Shown: positions 1-8,063 of the stretch, in pieces | How positions within the stretch are numbered: position 1 is the first letter of the stretch | Layout: every line of letters starts with the position of its first letter | Assembly: GCF_004298475.1 (NCBI RefSeq) | Contig: NZ_SCRP01000031.1 | Span: 41,280 to 105,279 of the forward strand | Reading direction: 5' to 3' | Source: Paraburkholderia sp. | GTDB taxonomy: Bacteria > Pseudomonadota > Gammaproteobacteria > Burkholderiales > Burkholderiaceae | Length of the DNA stretch: 64,000 bases | Program-made: the position numbers and the translations under genes | Notes under the pieces: model-generated | What the model was told of the DNA's origin: nothing | Databases searched by the model: none | Seen by the model: only the letters and a program-made list of their open reading frames with translations

Positions 1-298
1 GCCAGTGAATGAGCGTGAGGTCCACTTCGTCGGTGCGCAGCTTTTTCAGGCTTTCCTTGAGGCTCGGCACCAGCTTTTCACGGGCGTAGTTGTCGATCCA
101 GATTTTGGTCGTGAGGAAGAGGTCTTTGCGTGCGATGCCGGATGCCGCAATTGCCTCGCCGACTTCGGCTTCGTTGCCGTAAATCTGCGCGGTGTCGATG
201 GCGCGGTAGCCCGCTTCAAGACCGTTGCGCACCGAATCGATAACGACCTGGCCTTGCAGACGGAACGTGCCGAGGCCGAATGCGGGAATGTTGCTCAT
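1..298 (-). CDS. Aldo/keto reductase, 3' part outside window
   Basis: The visible 99 N-terminal residues read as an NAD(P)H-dependent aldo/keto reductase of the 2,5-diketogluconate reductase (Dkg) type. The opening [16 protein letters not shown] is followed by the family motif [18 protein letters not shown], which carries the catalytic Asp and Tyr of the tetrad, and then by LFLTTKIW with the start of the Lys strand. The ATG is at 298 on the minus strand and the gene runs off the left edge. Substrates of this family are small aldehydes and ketones such as methylglyoxal; the exact substrate cannot be told. A palindromic LysR-type site about 92 bp upstream suggests control by the lysR gene at 2357. 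Confidence 0.88.
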   Translation of the reverse strand, partial: MSNIPAFGLGTFRLQGQVVIDSVRNGLEAGYRAIDTAQIYGNEAEVGEAIAASGIARKDLFLTTKIWIDNYAREKLVPSLKESLKKLRTDEVDLTLIHW

Positions 299-389
299 GA
301 GGTTCTCCGGGGCAGTGAGGGAAAGGAGATGTCGATGGAGGAATTGTGCTGAATCCGATCTATGCGAAAAAGATCGATAAACGCTAAAT

Positions 390-412
390 ACATTTGAATA
401 AAAATCAAATGT
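390..412. promoter_or_regulatory. Candidate LysR operator upstream of the aldo/keto reductase
   Basis: Perfect inverted repeat ACATTTGA-N7-TCAAATGT. Its core TTTGA-N7-TCAAA is identical in sequence and spacing to the core at 2339-2355 in front of lysR. It overlaps the stop codon of the small membrane protein gene. It has the symmetry and size of a T-N11-A LysR box. A terminator is less likely because the arms are AT-rich and no U-tract follows. Confidence 0.6.
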
Positions 413-659
413 TGACCGGCGGAAGATCGCGTGCCGAATTGCGCTGTGGATACCGGCGCTGCAGGGCGATCTGCAGGAACACCAGCGCGAGGCCCGATGC
501 GGCGATCAGCGCGCCGACGATGGGCACCGCGGCATAACTGAAGCCCGCGGAAATCGCCGCGCCGCCTGCCGCCGCGCCCATGGCGAGCGCCAGCAACGAA
601 AGCCATGCGCTGCCGGGTTGCCCTGACTGATCGGGCTTCGATAGTTGCGCCGCGTTCAT
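405..659 (-). CDS. Small two-helix membrane protein
   Basis: An 84-residue protein starting at ATG 659 ([13 protein letters not shown]), with two hydrophobic stretches rich in Ala, Gly and Leu at about residues 17-43 and 45-62, then a basic tail ([12 protein letters not shown]). It has the look of an MFS-adjacent small inner-membrane protein, but I do not recognise a named family. It lies 23 bp downstream of the MoaF-like gene and in line with the MFS exporter, so it is probably the last gene of that transcript. A longer in-frame upstream start at 845 would run into the preceding gene and is not used. Confidence 0.6.
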   Translation of the reverse strand: MNAAQLSKPDQSGQPGSAWLSLLALAMGAAAGGAAISAGFSYAAVPIVGALIAASGLALVFLQIALQRRYPQRNSARDLPPVNI

Positions 660-682
660 GCCGTTTTCTCCGTCATGTCTCT

Positions 683-1018
683 TCAGACTGCGCTCAGACT
701 GCCTTCGAGCCGGTAGAAGTCGAGCGACGGCGCGGTGAAGAACGATCGCGACGTACCGGCCGCGAAGTCGTCGATATGCACGACTGTCGCCCTGTTGGCT
801 TCCTGCCACGAGATCGCATAGATCTCGCCGGTGACGTGCTGCCACGTATAGGCGACTTCGCCCGTTGCGCCCGCGAAATCGCCTTCGGTGATCTCGTAGC
901 GCATGTGGATGCCGTCCTCGGCATAGGCGTTGATTGCCGTGAGGCCGTCGTAGCGGACTTCGAAGGACTTGCCTGCGAACGGGGGACGTGACTGGGTAGG
1001 GTGAATCGATGCATTCAT
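683..1018 (-). CDS. MoaF-related small calycin-like protein
   Basis: A 111-residue soluble protein. The pattern of beta strands with YTWQHVTGEIYAISWQEAN followed by ATVVHIDDF resembles the MoaF-related domain (lipocalin-like barrel), in which a W/E and a VxHxxDF segment recur. No signal peptide is visible, so it is probably cytoplasmic. It sits 32 bp downstream of the MFS exporter in the same direction. Proteins of this type often accompany reductases and may bind a small hydrophobic ligand; no reaction can be assigned. The family call rests on motif resemblance only. Confidence 0.6.
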   Translation of the reverse strand: MNASIHPTQSRPPFAGKSFEVRYDGLTAINAYAEDGIHMRYEITEGDFAGATGEVAYTWQHVTGEIYAISWQEANRATVVHIDDFAAGTSRSFFTAPSLDFYRLEGSLSAV

Positions 1019-1050
1019 GCCGGTGGTCTCCTGCTAACTGGGAAAAGGGT

Positions 1051-2253
1051 TTAGTGCGCGACTTTCACGATTTCGGCCGTGCGCTCGGGCAGACCTTCGC
1101 GCCGATCGAGACGGCCGCTCAGCGCGGTGAGTGCGAATGCGCCGAGCGTCACGACCGCGGCGATCCACGGCGTATGGCCGATGCCGATGTGCGCAACGAT
1201 CAGTCCGCCGAGCGACGAGCCGCCCGCCACGCCGAGATTGAATGCGGCGATGTTGAAGCCCGATGCGAGGTCGGCCGCCTCGGGTGCGAAATGACGCGCC
1301 TGCTTGACGACGTACACCTGCAGGGCGGGCACGTTGCCGAACGCAACCGCGCCCCAGCAGAGCATGGTGATCACAGCGAGCCACGGGTTGTGTACCGTGA
1401 ACGTCAGGGCGAACAGCACGGCGGCGAGCAGCAGGAAGATGAGTTTGAGCGCCCGCACCGGGCCCGCACGGTCGGCGAGTTTGCCGCCCCACATGTTGCC
1501 GACCGCGACGGACACGCCATAGGCAACCAGCACGATGCTGACCTCGGAGGGCGTGAAGCCCGCAATCTGTTCGAGCAACGGCGCCATGAACGTGAACGCG
1601 ATGAGCGAACCGCCGTAACCCACCGCAGTCATGGCATAAACCAGCGCGAGACGCGGCTCGCCGAGCACGCGGAACTGCCGGAGCAGTCCTGCGGGACGCG
1701 TATGCGCGAGTTGTCGCGGCACGAAGGCGACGGCGCCGGCAAACGCGATCAAGCCAAAGCCGGCGACGATGAGGAACGTGGCGCGCCAGCCGAAGTGCTG
1801 ACCGATCAAGGTGCCGAGCGGAATACCGGCGACGAAGGCGACCGTCATGCCGCTGAACATGGTTGCGATTGCGCTGGCCGCTTTGTCCTTCGGCACGAGC
1901 GTCGTTGCGATGACCGAGCCCACGGAGAAAAAGACGCCATGTGCGAGGCCGGTCAGGACCCGGGCCACGATCAACGACTCGTAACTCGGGGCGCGCCAGG
2001 CGACGAGGTTGCCGACGGTGAACAGCGCCATCAGTCCCGCGAGCAGCAGCTTGCGCGGCACGCGCCCGGTCAGCGCGGTGAGCACGGGCGCGGCGACCGC
2101 GACGCTGAGCGCATACAGGCTCACGAGAAGACCGGCAGAGGGCAGGCTGACGCCGAGATCGGATGAAATCGTCGGTATCAGACCCACGATGACGAACTCG
2201 GTCGTGCCGATGGCAAAAGCGCTGATGGTGAGCGCGAGGAGGGCGAGGGGCAT
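1051..2253 (-). CDS. MFS exporter, DHA1 family (AraJ/YdhP-like)
   Basis: A 400-residue major facilitator with twelve hydrophobic segments. The N-terminal FAIGTTEFVIVGLIP (helix 1) and the helix 4-5 region RVLTGLAHGVFFSVGS are characteristic of the AraJ/YdhP/NepI group of the DHA1 drug and sugar efflux transporters. The loop 2-3 sequence GRVPRKLLLAG is the usual MFS motif A variant. It is predicted to export small molecules by proton antiport from the inner membrane. It is first in a minus-strand transcript with the MoaF-like and small membrane genes and divergent from lysR. A palindromic candidate operator lies 85 bp upstream of its ATG. Confidence 0.9.
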   Translation of the reverse strand: MPLALLALTISAFAIGTTEFVIVGLIPTISSDLGVSLPSAGLLVSLYALSVAVAAPVLTALTGRVPRKLLLAGLMALFTVGNLVAWRAPSYESLIVARVLTGLAHGVFFSVGSVIATTLVPKDKAASAIATMFSGMTVAFVAGIPLGTLIGQHFGWRATFLIVAGFGLIAFAGAVAFVPRQLAHTRPAGLLRQFRVLGEPRLALVYAMTAVGYGGSLIAFTFMAPLLEQIAGFTPSEVSIVLVAYGVSVAVGNMWGGKLADRAGPVRALKLIFLLLAAVLFALTFTVHNPWLAVITMLCWGAVAFGNVPALQVYVVKQARHFAPEAADLASGFNIAAFNLGVAGGSSLGGLIVAHIGIGHTPWIAAVVTLGAFALTALSGRLDRREGLPERTAEIVKVAH

Positions 2254-2337
2254 GACGTGCTGTCCTGGCTTCGATGAAGACGGGACGGAGTGTGCGCCCT
2301 TTACTTTTGCCGAAAAAGTCGCTTATAAAGGAAATTG

Positions 2338-2356
2338 TTTTGATTTGAAATCAAAA
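2338..2356. promoter_or_regulatory. Palindromic LysR operator between MFS gene and lysR
   Basis: TTTTGATTTGAAATCAAAA is a perfect 19-bp palindrome around a single central G. It ends at the base before the lysR ATG, so it covers the ribosome-binding region of lysR and would allow autorepression. It is about 85-103 bp upstream of the MFS start codon. The TTTGA-N7-TCAAA core also occurs at 393-409. Confidence 0.65.
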
Positions 2357-3259
2357 ATGAAAATCACACTGGACGAGCTGCAGGCGTTTGTGAGCGTTGT
2401 CGATACCGGCTCCATTACGGCCGCCGCGCAGCAACTCGGTCTGACTATCTCCGCGACGAGCCGCACGTTGGGAAGGCTGGAGGACAAGCTCAAGACCACG
2501 CTGCTGCGCCGGACGACACGCCGCCTGGAGTTGACGGAGGAAGGGCGCGCGTTCCTTGGCGACGCGCGCGCGATCATCGCATCGGTGGAAGGCGCGGAGG
2601 AACAGATGGCCGCGCGCCGCGAGCGGCCATCGGGGCGGCTGCGCGTGGATGCTGCCACGCCGTTCATGCTGCATGTGATCGTGCCGCTCGTGCAGGGCTA
2701 TCGCGAGCGCTTTCCGCAAGTCGAACTGGAACTCAACAGCAACGAAGGGATCATCGATCTGCTGGAGCGTCGTACCGATGTCGCCGTGCGGATCGGCAGG
2801 CTGAAGGACTCCACGCTGCATGGCAAGCCGATAGGCCGCAGCCGCTTGCGTATCCTTGCCAGCCCCGCGTATCTGCAAGCTCATGGCCATCCGAAGCGCG
2901 TGGAAGATCTTTCGAAGCACACGCTGCTGGGATTCAATCAGCCTGAGGCGCTCAACGTCTGGCCGGTAACGGGGCTGGACAACGAGTCGTATCGCATCGC
3001 CCCGGCCATCTGGTCATCGAGTGGAGAGACGTTGCGGCAGCTCGCGCTGGCGGGTGCGGGTATCGTCTGCCTGTCCGACTTCATGACGGCGCATGATCGC
3101 CGCGATGGCGCGCTGGTGCAGCTTTTCGCCCGCCAGACGCAGGATGTGCGGCAGCCAATCAACGCCGTCTATTATCGGAACACCGCGATTTCCACGCGGA
3201 TTGCGTCCTTCGTCGACTATCTGCGCGAAGCGGTGCGCGGAACGGAGTTCGAACGGTAA
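2357..3259 (+). CDS. LysR-type transcriptional regulator
   Basis: A 300-residue regulator. Residues 1-60 form the winged helix-turn-helix (DELQAFVSVVDTGSITAAAQQLGLTISATSRTLGRLE), and from about residue 88 a periplasmic-binding-protein-like effector domain begins (SGRLRVDAATPFMLHVIVP). ATG 2357 is used because it begins at the conserved N-terminus; the open frame extends upstream to 2009 through sequence antisense to the MFS gene. It is divergent from the MFS exporter and is the likely regulator of both the exporter set and the aldo/keto reductase. The inducer is unknown. Confidence 0.93.
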   Translation: MKITLDELQAFVSVVDTGSITAAAQQLGLTISATSRTLGRLEDKLKTTLLRRTTRRLELTEEGRAFLGDARAIIASVEGAEEQMAARRERPSGRLRVDAATPFMLHVIVPLVQGYRERFPQVELELNSNEGIIDLLERRTDVAVRIGRLKDSTLHGKPIGRSRLRILASPAYLQAHGHPKRVEDLSKHTLLGFNQPEALNVWPVTGLDNESYRIAPAIWSSSGETLRQLALAGAGIVCLSDFMTAHDRRDGALVQLFARQTQDVRQPINAVYYRNTAISTRIASFVDYLREAVRGTEFER

Positions 3260-3349
3260 ATCCACCGTCGCGCTTTATAGTCACGCTTTACAGCTAAATT
3301 ACGGTCGATTTACAGTTGCGCCTGTTTTTTATTGAATTGGCGCTGTGTC

Positions 3350-3380
3350 AGCCACCCGCCTTTCAACCGGGCAGGTGGCT
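3350..3380 (+). terminator. Probable intrinsic terminator of lysR
   Basis: AGCCACC at 3350-3356 pairs with GGTGGCT at 3374-3380, with partly complementary inner bases, and TTATCTTGTT follows on the plus strand. It is about 90 bp past the lysR stop codon. Confidence 0.6.
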
Positions 3381-3495
3381 TTATCTTGTTGCGGCTTTGA
3401 GCAACGCCTTCAATCTCAGTGCAATGGCCATTCCGATTGCAGCCATTGCACGTCGATGCGCAAGTTAAACCTGCGGGAGCGTGCCCCGGCTCGCT

Positions 3496-3810
3496 TTACG
3501 CGCTCAGGGTTTTTGCGGTGTGCTCTTTCGCGAGCAGACGTTGAGCCTGCAGGTCGCCGCGTCCAGCTTCCTGCGCGGTTTGCACCGAGGTTTCAGCCGC
3601 TTCAGCGCGCGCAGCGAGCAAGGCTTGTGCGGCGGCGCTGATCTTGACCGTATACGAAGCCTGCGGCGCAGCAGACTGTGCCGACGACGTGGTGCTGCTC
3701 GTCTTCGAGGCCGATGCAGGCTGCGCAGATTGTGCAGCCTGTTGTGCCTGCGTGCTCACACCCGTTGCAGCCGAACTGATCTGCGGGTTATTGACTGCTT
3801 GTACTGACAC
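3496..3810 (-). CDS. Small Ala/Gln/Ser-rich protein of unknown function
   Basis: GTG start at 3810 is preceded by AAGGAG at 8 bases, giving a 104-residue protein MSVQAVNNPQISSAATG. Residues 12-55 are a low-complexity Ala/Gln/Ser stretch, followed by an ordered segment YTVKISAAAQALLAARAEA; 'ISAAAQ' segments are common in small proteins near flagellar and chemotaxis genes. There is no signal peptide or membrane helix. A short hairpin (CGTCGT-CAT-ACGACG, 3831-3845) lies just before the ribosome-binding site. It is next to a chemotaxis receptor gene, but no shared role is proven. I do not recognise a family. Confidence 0.55.
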   Translation of the reverse strand: MSVQAVNNPQISSAATGVSTQAQQAAQSAQPASASKTSSTTSSAQSAAPQASYTVKISAAAQALLAARAEAAETSVQTAQEAGRGDLQAQRLLAKEHTAKTLSA

Positions 3811-3912
3811 GATGTTTTCTCCTTGTGGGACGTCGTCATACGACGACATCACGTATAACGGTTACATCCATCGTATTCTTGATATCTATATTTTTTGTAA
3901 CGACCCCGTCTC

Positions 3913-5514
3913 TTAAGCATCCTTTAAGTAATCGCTTTTATGGGCTCCGCGCTCGGCGCTGCCGAGCACGGCCTGCGAGATCCGGAAGCCCGCCACCGCA
4001 TCCTTCATCTGCCGGGTCTGCTGATGCAGCGACATCGCGGCCGCCGCAGCTTCCTCGACCAGCGCCGCGTTCTGCTGGGTCATCTGGTCCATCTGCGCAA
4101 TTGCCTGATTGACCTGCTCGATGCCGGTGCTCTGTTCGCGCGACGAATCGCTGATGTCGCCGATCATCTGCGCGAGCCGCGAGATCGATTCGGACACTTC
4201 GCGCATCGCGTCGCCCGCAAGTTCGACGCGTTCCGAGCCGCCGCGCACCTGATCGACCGAATCGTCGATCAACGCCTTGATCTCTTTCGCGGCGTTTGCG
4301 CTGCGCTGCGCGAGTGCGCGCACTTCACCTGCGACCACCGCGAAGCCGCGGCCCTGGTCGCCTGCGCGCGCCGCTTCGACCGCCGCGTTCAGCGCAAGGA
4401 TGTTGGTCTGGAACGCGATGCCGTCGATCAGGCCGATAATTTCGGCGATCTTGTTCGAGCTTCGCGCGATTGCCTGCATCCGCTCGACGACGTCGTTGAC
4501 CACGGCGCTGCCGCGCGAGGTCGCGTCGAGTGCGCCGTTTGCGAGTTCGCGTGCCTCGCCTGCATGCTGCGCGTTGCGGCGCACGGTGCCGGTCATCTCG
4601 GCCATGCTCGCGGTCGTCTGTTCGAGCGATGCGGCCTGGTTCTCGGTGCGCGCGGATAGATCGGCATTGCCGGTTGCGATCTCGTCCGCGCCGATGTGGA
4701 TCGAATCGGCCGATTCGCGCACCGTCTGCACCGTGCGCGCGACGCTGCTTTGCATGTGTGCGAGACCGCGCATCAGATGGCCGATTTCGCTCGCGCCGTG
4801 TGCGACGACCGGCTCGTCCAGATGTCCGCGCGCGATGCGTTCGAAGTGGCGGCCCGCTTCCTCGAGCGGCGCGACGACGCCGCGCTTGAGCGACAGGTAC
4901 ACGCTGAACGCGAGCACGACCAGCACGACCAGAATGCCGATGCCAACGCCGCGAAAGACCGCGAGACGGCTGTCGATCGAATCGAGCGAGGCGCGGCTCG
5001 CAGCCGTGCTGAACTGCACGAACGTGTGCAGATCGTTCAGGTACGCGTCCTGAAACGACTGCGTGGGCTGGTCGAGGAACGCCTGAATATTGTTGGCGTC
5101 GAGATACTGGGTCAGTTCGACGAGCGCATCGTGATAGGCGCGATAGGTCTTCGCAATCGCATCCATGCGCGCGCGGTTCTCGTCGTTGACGGGCGGCGTG
5201 TTCGCGAACTTCGCAAACGACTGATCGGCGAGCTGCAATTGCTCGCGAGCGTGGTTGACGATGTCGGCGGGCTCGGTGCCGCCGCGCACCATCCGCGTGC
5301 CCGCGCGCGACGTGTTGATGCGCGCGTCCATGAGATGCTGGGTCGTTTCGTTAATTGCGGTTTCCTGGCGGAGCGCGACGCGCGTCAGATCGCCGACGTC
5401 GTCGTGCGTGCGCACGAGCGACCAGAAACCCAGGCCGGCGGTGACCAGTTGCAATACGCAGAAAGCGGCGAGCACGCATAGCATGCCGACGGCCACTTGG
5501 ATTTTGCTGAACAT
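3913..5514 (-). CDS. Methyl-accepting chemotaxis protein, Tar/Tsr type
   Basis: A 533-residue receptor starting at ATG 5514. Transmembrane helix 1 spans about 8-30, a periplasmic four-helix ligand domain (TarH-like, with RINTSRAGTRM) 31-188, and helix 2 about 189-210. A HAMP domain (RGVVAPLEEAGRHFERIARG) follows to about 262 and then a long cytoplasmic coiled coil. The hairpin tip at 355-385 (IIGLIDGIAFQTNILALNAA) binds CheA and CheW. The C-terminus lacks an NWETF-like CheR tether. The ligand is unknown. It is monocistronic by spacing, with 184 bp to the next gene upstream. Confidence 0.95.
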   Translation of the reverse strand: MFSKIQVAVGMLCVLAAFCVLQLVTAGLGFWSLVRTHDDVGDLTRVALRQETAINETTQHLMDARINTSRAGTRMVRGGTEPADIVNHAREQLQLADQSFAKFANTPPVNDENRARMDAIAKTYRAYHDALVELTQYLDANNIQAFLDQPTQSFQDAYLNDLHTFVQFSTAASRASLDSIDSRLAVFRGVGIGILVVLVVLAFSVYLSLKRGVVAPLEEAGRHFERIARGHLDEPVVAHGASEIGHLMRGLAHMQSSVARTVQTVRESADSIHIGADEIATGNADLSARTENQAASLEQTTASMAEMTGTVRRNAQHAGEARELANGALDATSRGSAVVNDVVERMQAIARSSNKIAEIIGLIDGIAFQTNILALNAAVEAARAGDQGRGFAVVAGEVRALAQRSANAAKEIKALIDDSVDQVRGGSERVELAGDAMREVSESISRLAQMIGDISDSSREQSTGIEQVNQAIAQMDQMTQQNAALVEEAAAAAMSLHQQTRQMKDAVAGFRISQAVLGSAERGAHKSDYLKDA

Positions 5515-5698
5515 TACGAATACCTGACTGAAGGGGCGGTGGAGCGAACGGGGCCATGGAGACGATGTGCCTACCCGTCGTTTACGGCGCTGGAAGCAGG
5601 GGCTTGAGGCTGGGCGGGTGCGAATTGCAAAGCGACAACTCAAACTTTTGAGGCGTCGCTTATTTTTCGAGCTGTCATTTACGGTAAATAAACCGCTG

Positions 5699-6640
5699 CT
5701 ACCTGGCCGGAGCACACGCGGCCGATTCGCGTAGCGGCGGAATCGTTGCCTGCTGCAACGTCTGGATCGCGCCGTCCGTGATGAACGGCACGATGCCGTC
5801 GGCGGATATGCGCGCGGCAGTCTCGCGCGCGCACGCGGCATCGTCCGGCGCGCAATAGTCGATTGAAATCACCGGCAGGCCATAACGCGTCTTCACCGTG
5901 TGCGCCATGGCCAGCAGCCAGTCTCTGTCCGCCTGGGGCACATCGACATAACGCGAATGCGCCTGGTCCCAGCCGCGATAGAGCGATTCGAACGCAACGG
6001 CGCTCACGTCGTCGTGTATCTGCGGCAGCAATTCGAAGCCGCGATTGAGGATCAACTTTGCCGCGGGGTGGCTCTTCCTGATCGCATGGATGACGCGCAC
6101 GATGCCGTCGCGCTGGCGTTCGCGTTCGGCGTCGCTCGACGTCACGAGCTGGTACGAATCGAGCGTGTCGAGAAAGAAGCCGCGATAGCCGCGCGCCCAC
6201 AGCGGATCGATGACGTGGCGCACGAAGAACGCCGGCCAGCCTGCACGGCTTTGATCGACCACGTGTGACGCCCAGTTGTTGTTGCGGCCTTTCAGCCAGT
6301 CTTTCGGCAATTGCGCGAAGTACGGCCGCTGCGGGGTCATCTCGCCGACGCTCGCATAGGCAAACCACTGCGTGCAGGGCAGCGGATGCTCGCCCGGCTG
6401 GAATCCGCTGTCCGGTTCCAGGACCGCGATGTCGTAGTGGGCGAGCAGCGCGGTGGGCGGCGTCGTGCCGTAGAAGAACGCCACGCGCAGATCGGGCGCG
6501 ATTGTGTCGCCGTCGGTGCCCGCGTGCGCGGCGGAAGCCGTGCCGAATGCGCACAACACGGCGGAGATCAACCGTGCGCCGCGCGAGAGCAGGCGTCGCG
6601 CGGACCGCTGGTTTTGAGCCTTGTCGAGGCCGTTATTCAT
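5699..6640 (-). CDS. GH114-type endo-alpha-1,4-polygalactosaminidase, last gene of pel operon
   Basis: A 313-residue secreted protein with a long signal peptide cut near residue 40 (SAAHA). The body is a GH114 TIM barrel as in the hydrolase domain of PelA and in fungal Ega3. Asp158 in RGFFLDTLDSY and Glu218 in AVAFESLYRGW sit 60 residues apart, matching the spacing of the catalytic Asp/Glu pair of this family. The gene lies 52 bp after pelG on the same strand, so it probably belongs to the operon and trims or releases Pel, a galactosamine-rich exopolysaccharide. It may replace the hydrolase function that seems lost in the PelA of this locus. Confidence 0.85.
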   Translation of the reverse strand: MNNGLDKAQNQRSARRLLSRGARLISAVLCAFGTASAAHAGTDGDTIAPDLRVAFFYGTTPPTALLAHYDIAVLEPDSGFQPGEHPLPCTQWFAYASVGEMTPQRPYFAQLPKDWLKGRNNNWASHVVDQSRAGWPAFFVRHVIDPLWARGYRGFFLDTLDSYQLVTSSDAERERQRDGIVRVIHAIRKSHPAAKLILNRGFELLPQIHDDVSAVAFESLYRGWDQAHSRYVDVPQADRDWLLAMAHTVKTRYGLPVISIDYCAPDDAACARETAARISADGIVPFITDGAIQTLQQATIPPLRESAACAPAR

Positions 6641-6692
6641 GTGAAGAGGCCCTTGTATGCCGGCTTGAATGGTGTTTTCAGCTGCTGAACGT

Positions 6693-8063
6693 TCATTGGA
6701 GCATGTACGTTTCGTATTCGAGGATGGCGAACCTGGCGTCGAGCGCGCGTATGGCGAGGATCGTCGCGATCAGCAGCGCCGCCGCGAACCCGTAACCATA
6801 CGCGGCCGGCCCGAGGCGGATCGACACCATCGTCAAGATCGCATTGAGCACGATGAAGAGGGTGGCGAGCCGCAGCACGTCGCGGCGCGTGTCGAGATAG
6901 AACATGACGTTGAAAAGGCCGAGCAACAGCACCTGCAGGCTCGCGGCGATGACGTCGACGAGCAGCAGCGGCAGGTACAGCGAAGAGATGTGCAGCGCGC
7001 CGAGCAGCAGCGCGCCGAACGCGAGCATCAACAGCACCACGACAATCTGGACCTTGACGATTTCGGCCAGACCGGTGCGCACGCTGCGCACCATCATGTC
7101 GCGCATCGCGTTGATGCGCTGCAGGGTGGCGCCGGTGCGCACCGCGTCGTAGAACGCGTCGTAGTAGCCCGCGAAGTCGGCTTCGATGCGCACGAGGAAT
7201 GCCGCCATGGCCGGCATCACGCACACGTAAGCGAGAAACACGGGAATGTCGTAGATGACCGATGCGTGGAACCAGCCCACCACGCGCGTGCCCGTGACGT
7301 CCGAGAACCAGAAGACGAACTTGTCGATCCACACGCCGAGGTTGAACATCAGCCCGACCCAGGCGAGGCTCGGATAGAGGAGGCGTCGGTCGAACACTTC
7401 GAACGAGATGTAGCGCGTACCCGGATACTGGCGGTGCACGATCGTCGAAAGGCACAGGAACAGCAACGCGTGGCCCGCGACGAAACCGCCGAGCAGGCCG
7501 GTCAGCCCGTAATGGTTCAGCCCGAGCGCAAGACCGACCACGGCGCTGTAGCCGATCGCGAACGACCACAGCACCTGCCGGTATTGCTTGATGCTCGAAA
7601 GGAAAATCACGGCGATCCAGATATTGCTCGCAATCACGAAGCCCGCGATCATCAGCAGCCGGTAGGCGAGCGGTGTGGCGTCGAAGCCGAAGCTCATCGC
7701 GAGGATGCCGATCGTGCCCGACACGGCCGAGCAGACGAGCTGGATCGCACGGTAATTCGGCAGCACGAGGTCGTCGCGGTGCTCGTAGAGCCGGTCTGAG
7801 ACGAAGCGCGTGAACGAGAGTTGCAGCGGCCCCGTCACGATCAGGCTGAACGCGATCATGTAGGTCACCGATACCTGAAACTGTGTGATGAGCACAGTCG
7901 GTATCACGACGGCAAAACTCAGCGTGCCGATGATCAGAATGCCGAAGCATGAAAGGATCATCGGCCCTGAGCTGATGAGGCCCGCATAGAGGTACGCGCG
8001 CGCGACGCCGGTCAGCGTATCGCGGGCCATCAGCTTGCGCAGTTCGAATCCGATACCGGCCAT
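6693..8063 (-). CDS. pelG: PelG, inner-membrane Pel polysaccharide transporter
   Basis: A 456-residue polytopic membrane protein, the usual PelG length, with about twelve hydrophobic helices (for example MILSCFGILIIGTLSFAVV) and the conserved N-terminus MAGIGFELRKLMARD. PelG is a member of the MOP flippase-like group and forms the synthase complex with PelD, PelE and PelF that moves the growing polymer across the inner membrane. The ATG at 8063 overlaps the pelF stop codon (TGATG), indicating translational coupling; longer upstream starts would lie inside pelF. Confidence 0.95.
   Translation of the reverse strand: MAGIGFELRKLMARDTLTGVARAYLYAGLISSGPMILSCFGILIIGTLSFAVVIPTVLITQFQVSVTYMIAFSLIVTGPLQLSFTRFVSDRLYEHRDDLVLPNYRAIQLVCSAVSGTIGILAMSFGFDATPLAYRLLMIAGFVIASNIWIAVIFLSSIKQYRQVLWSFAIGYSAVVGLALGLNHYGLTGLLGGFVAGHALLFLCLSTIVHRQYPGTRYISFEVFDRRLLYPSLAWVGLMFNLGVWIDKFVFWFSDVTGTRVVGWFHASVIYDIPVFLAYVCVMPAMAAFLVRIEADFAGYYDAFYDAVRTGATLQRINAMRDMMVRSVRTGLAEIVKVQIVVVLLMLAFGALLLGALHISSLYLPLLLVDVIAASLQVLLLGLFNVMFYLDTRRDVLRLATLFIVLNAILTMVSIRLGPAAYGYGFAAALLIATILAIRALDARFAILEYETYMLQ

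Noticed and set aside
1009-2166. 385-codon plus-strand frame opposite the MFS exporter
   Set aside because: Strongly charged, repetitive Arg/Glu/His composition typical of antisense reading of a membrane protein gene.
5515-5698. Flagellar sigma-28 promoter before the chemotaxis receptor
   Set aside because: AAAAGTTT is present on the minus strand, but the -10 half at the right spacing does not match GCCGATAA.
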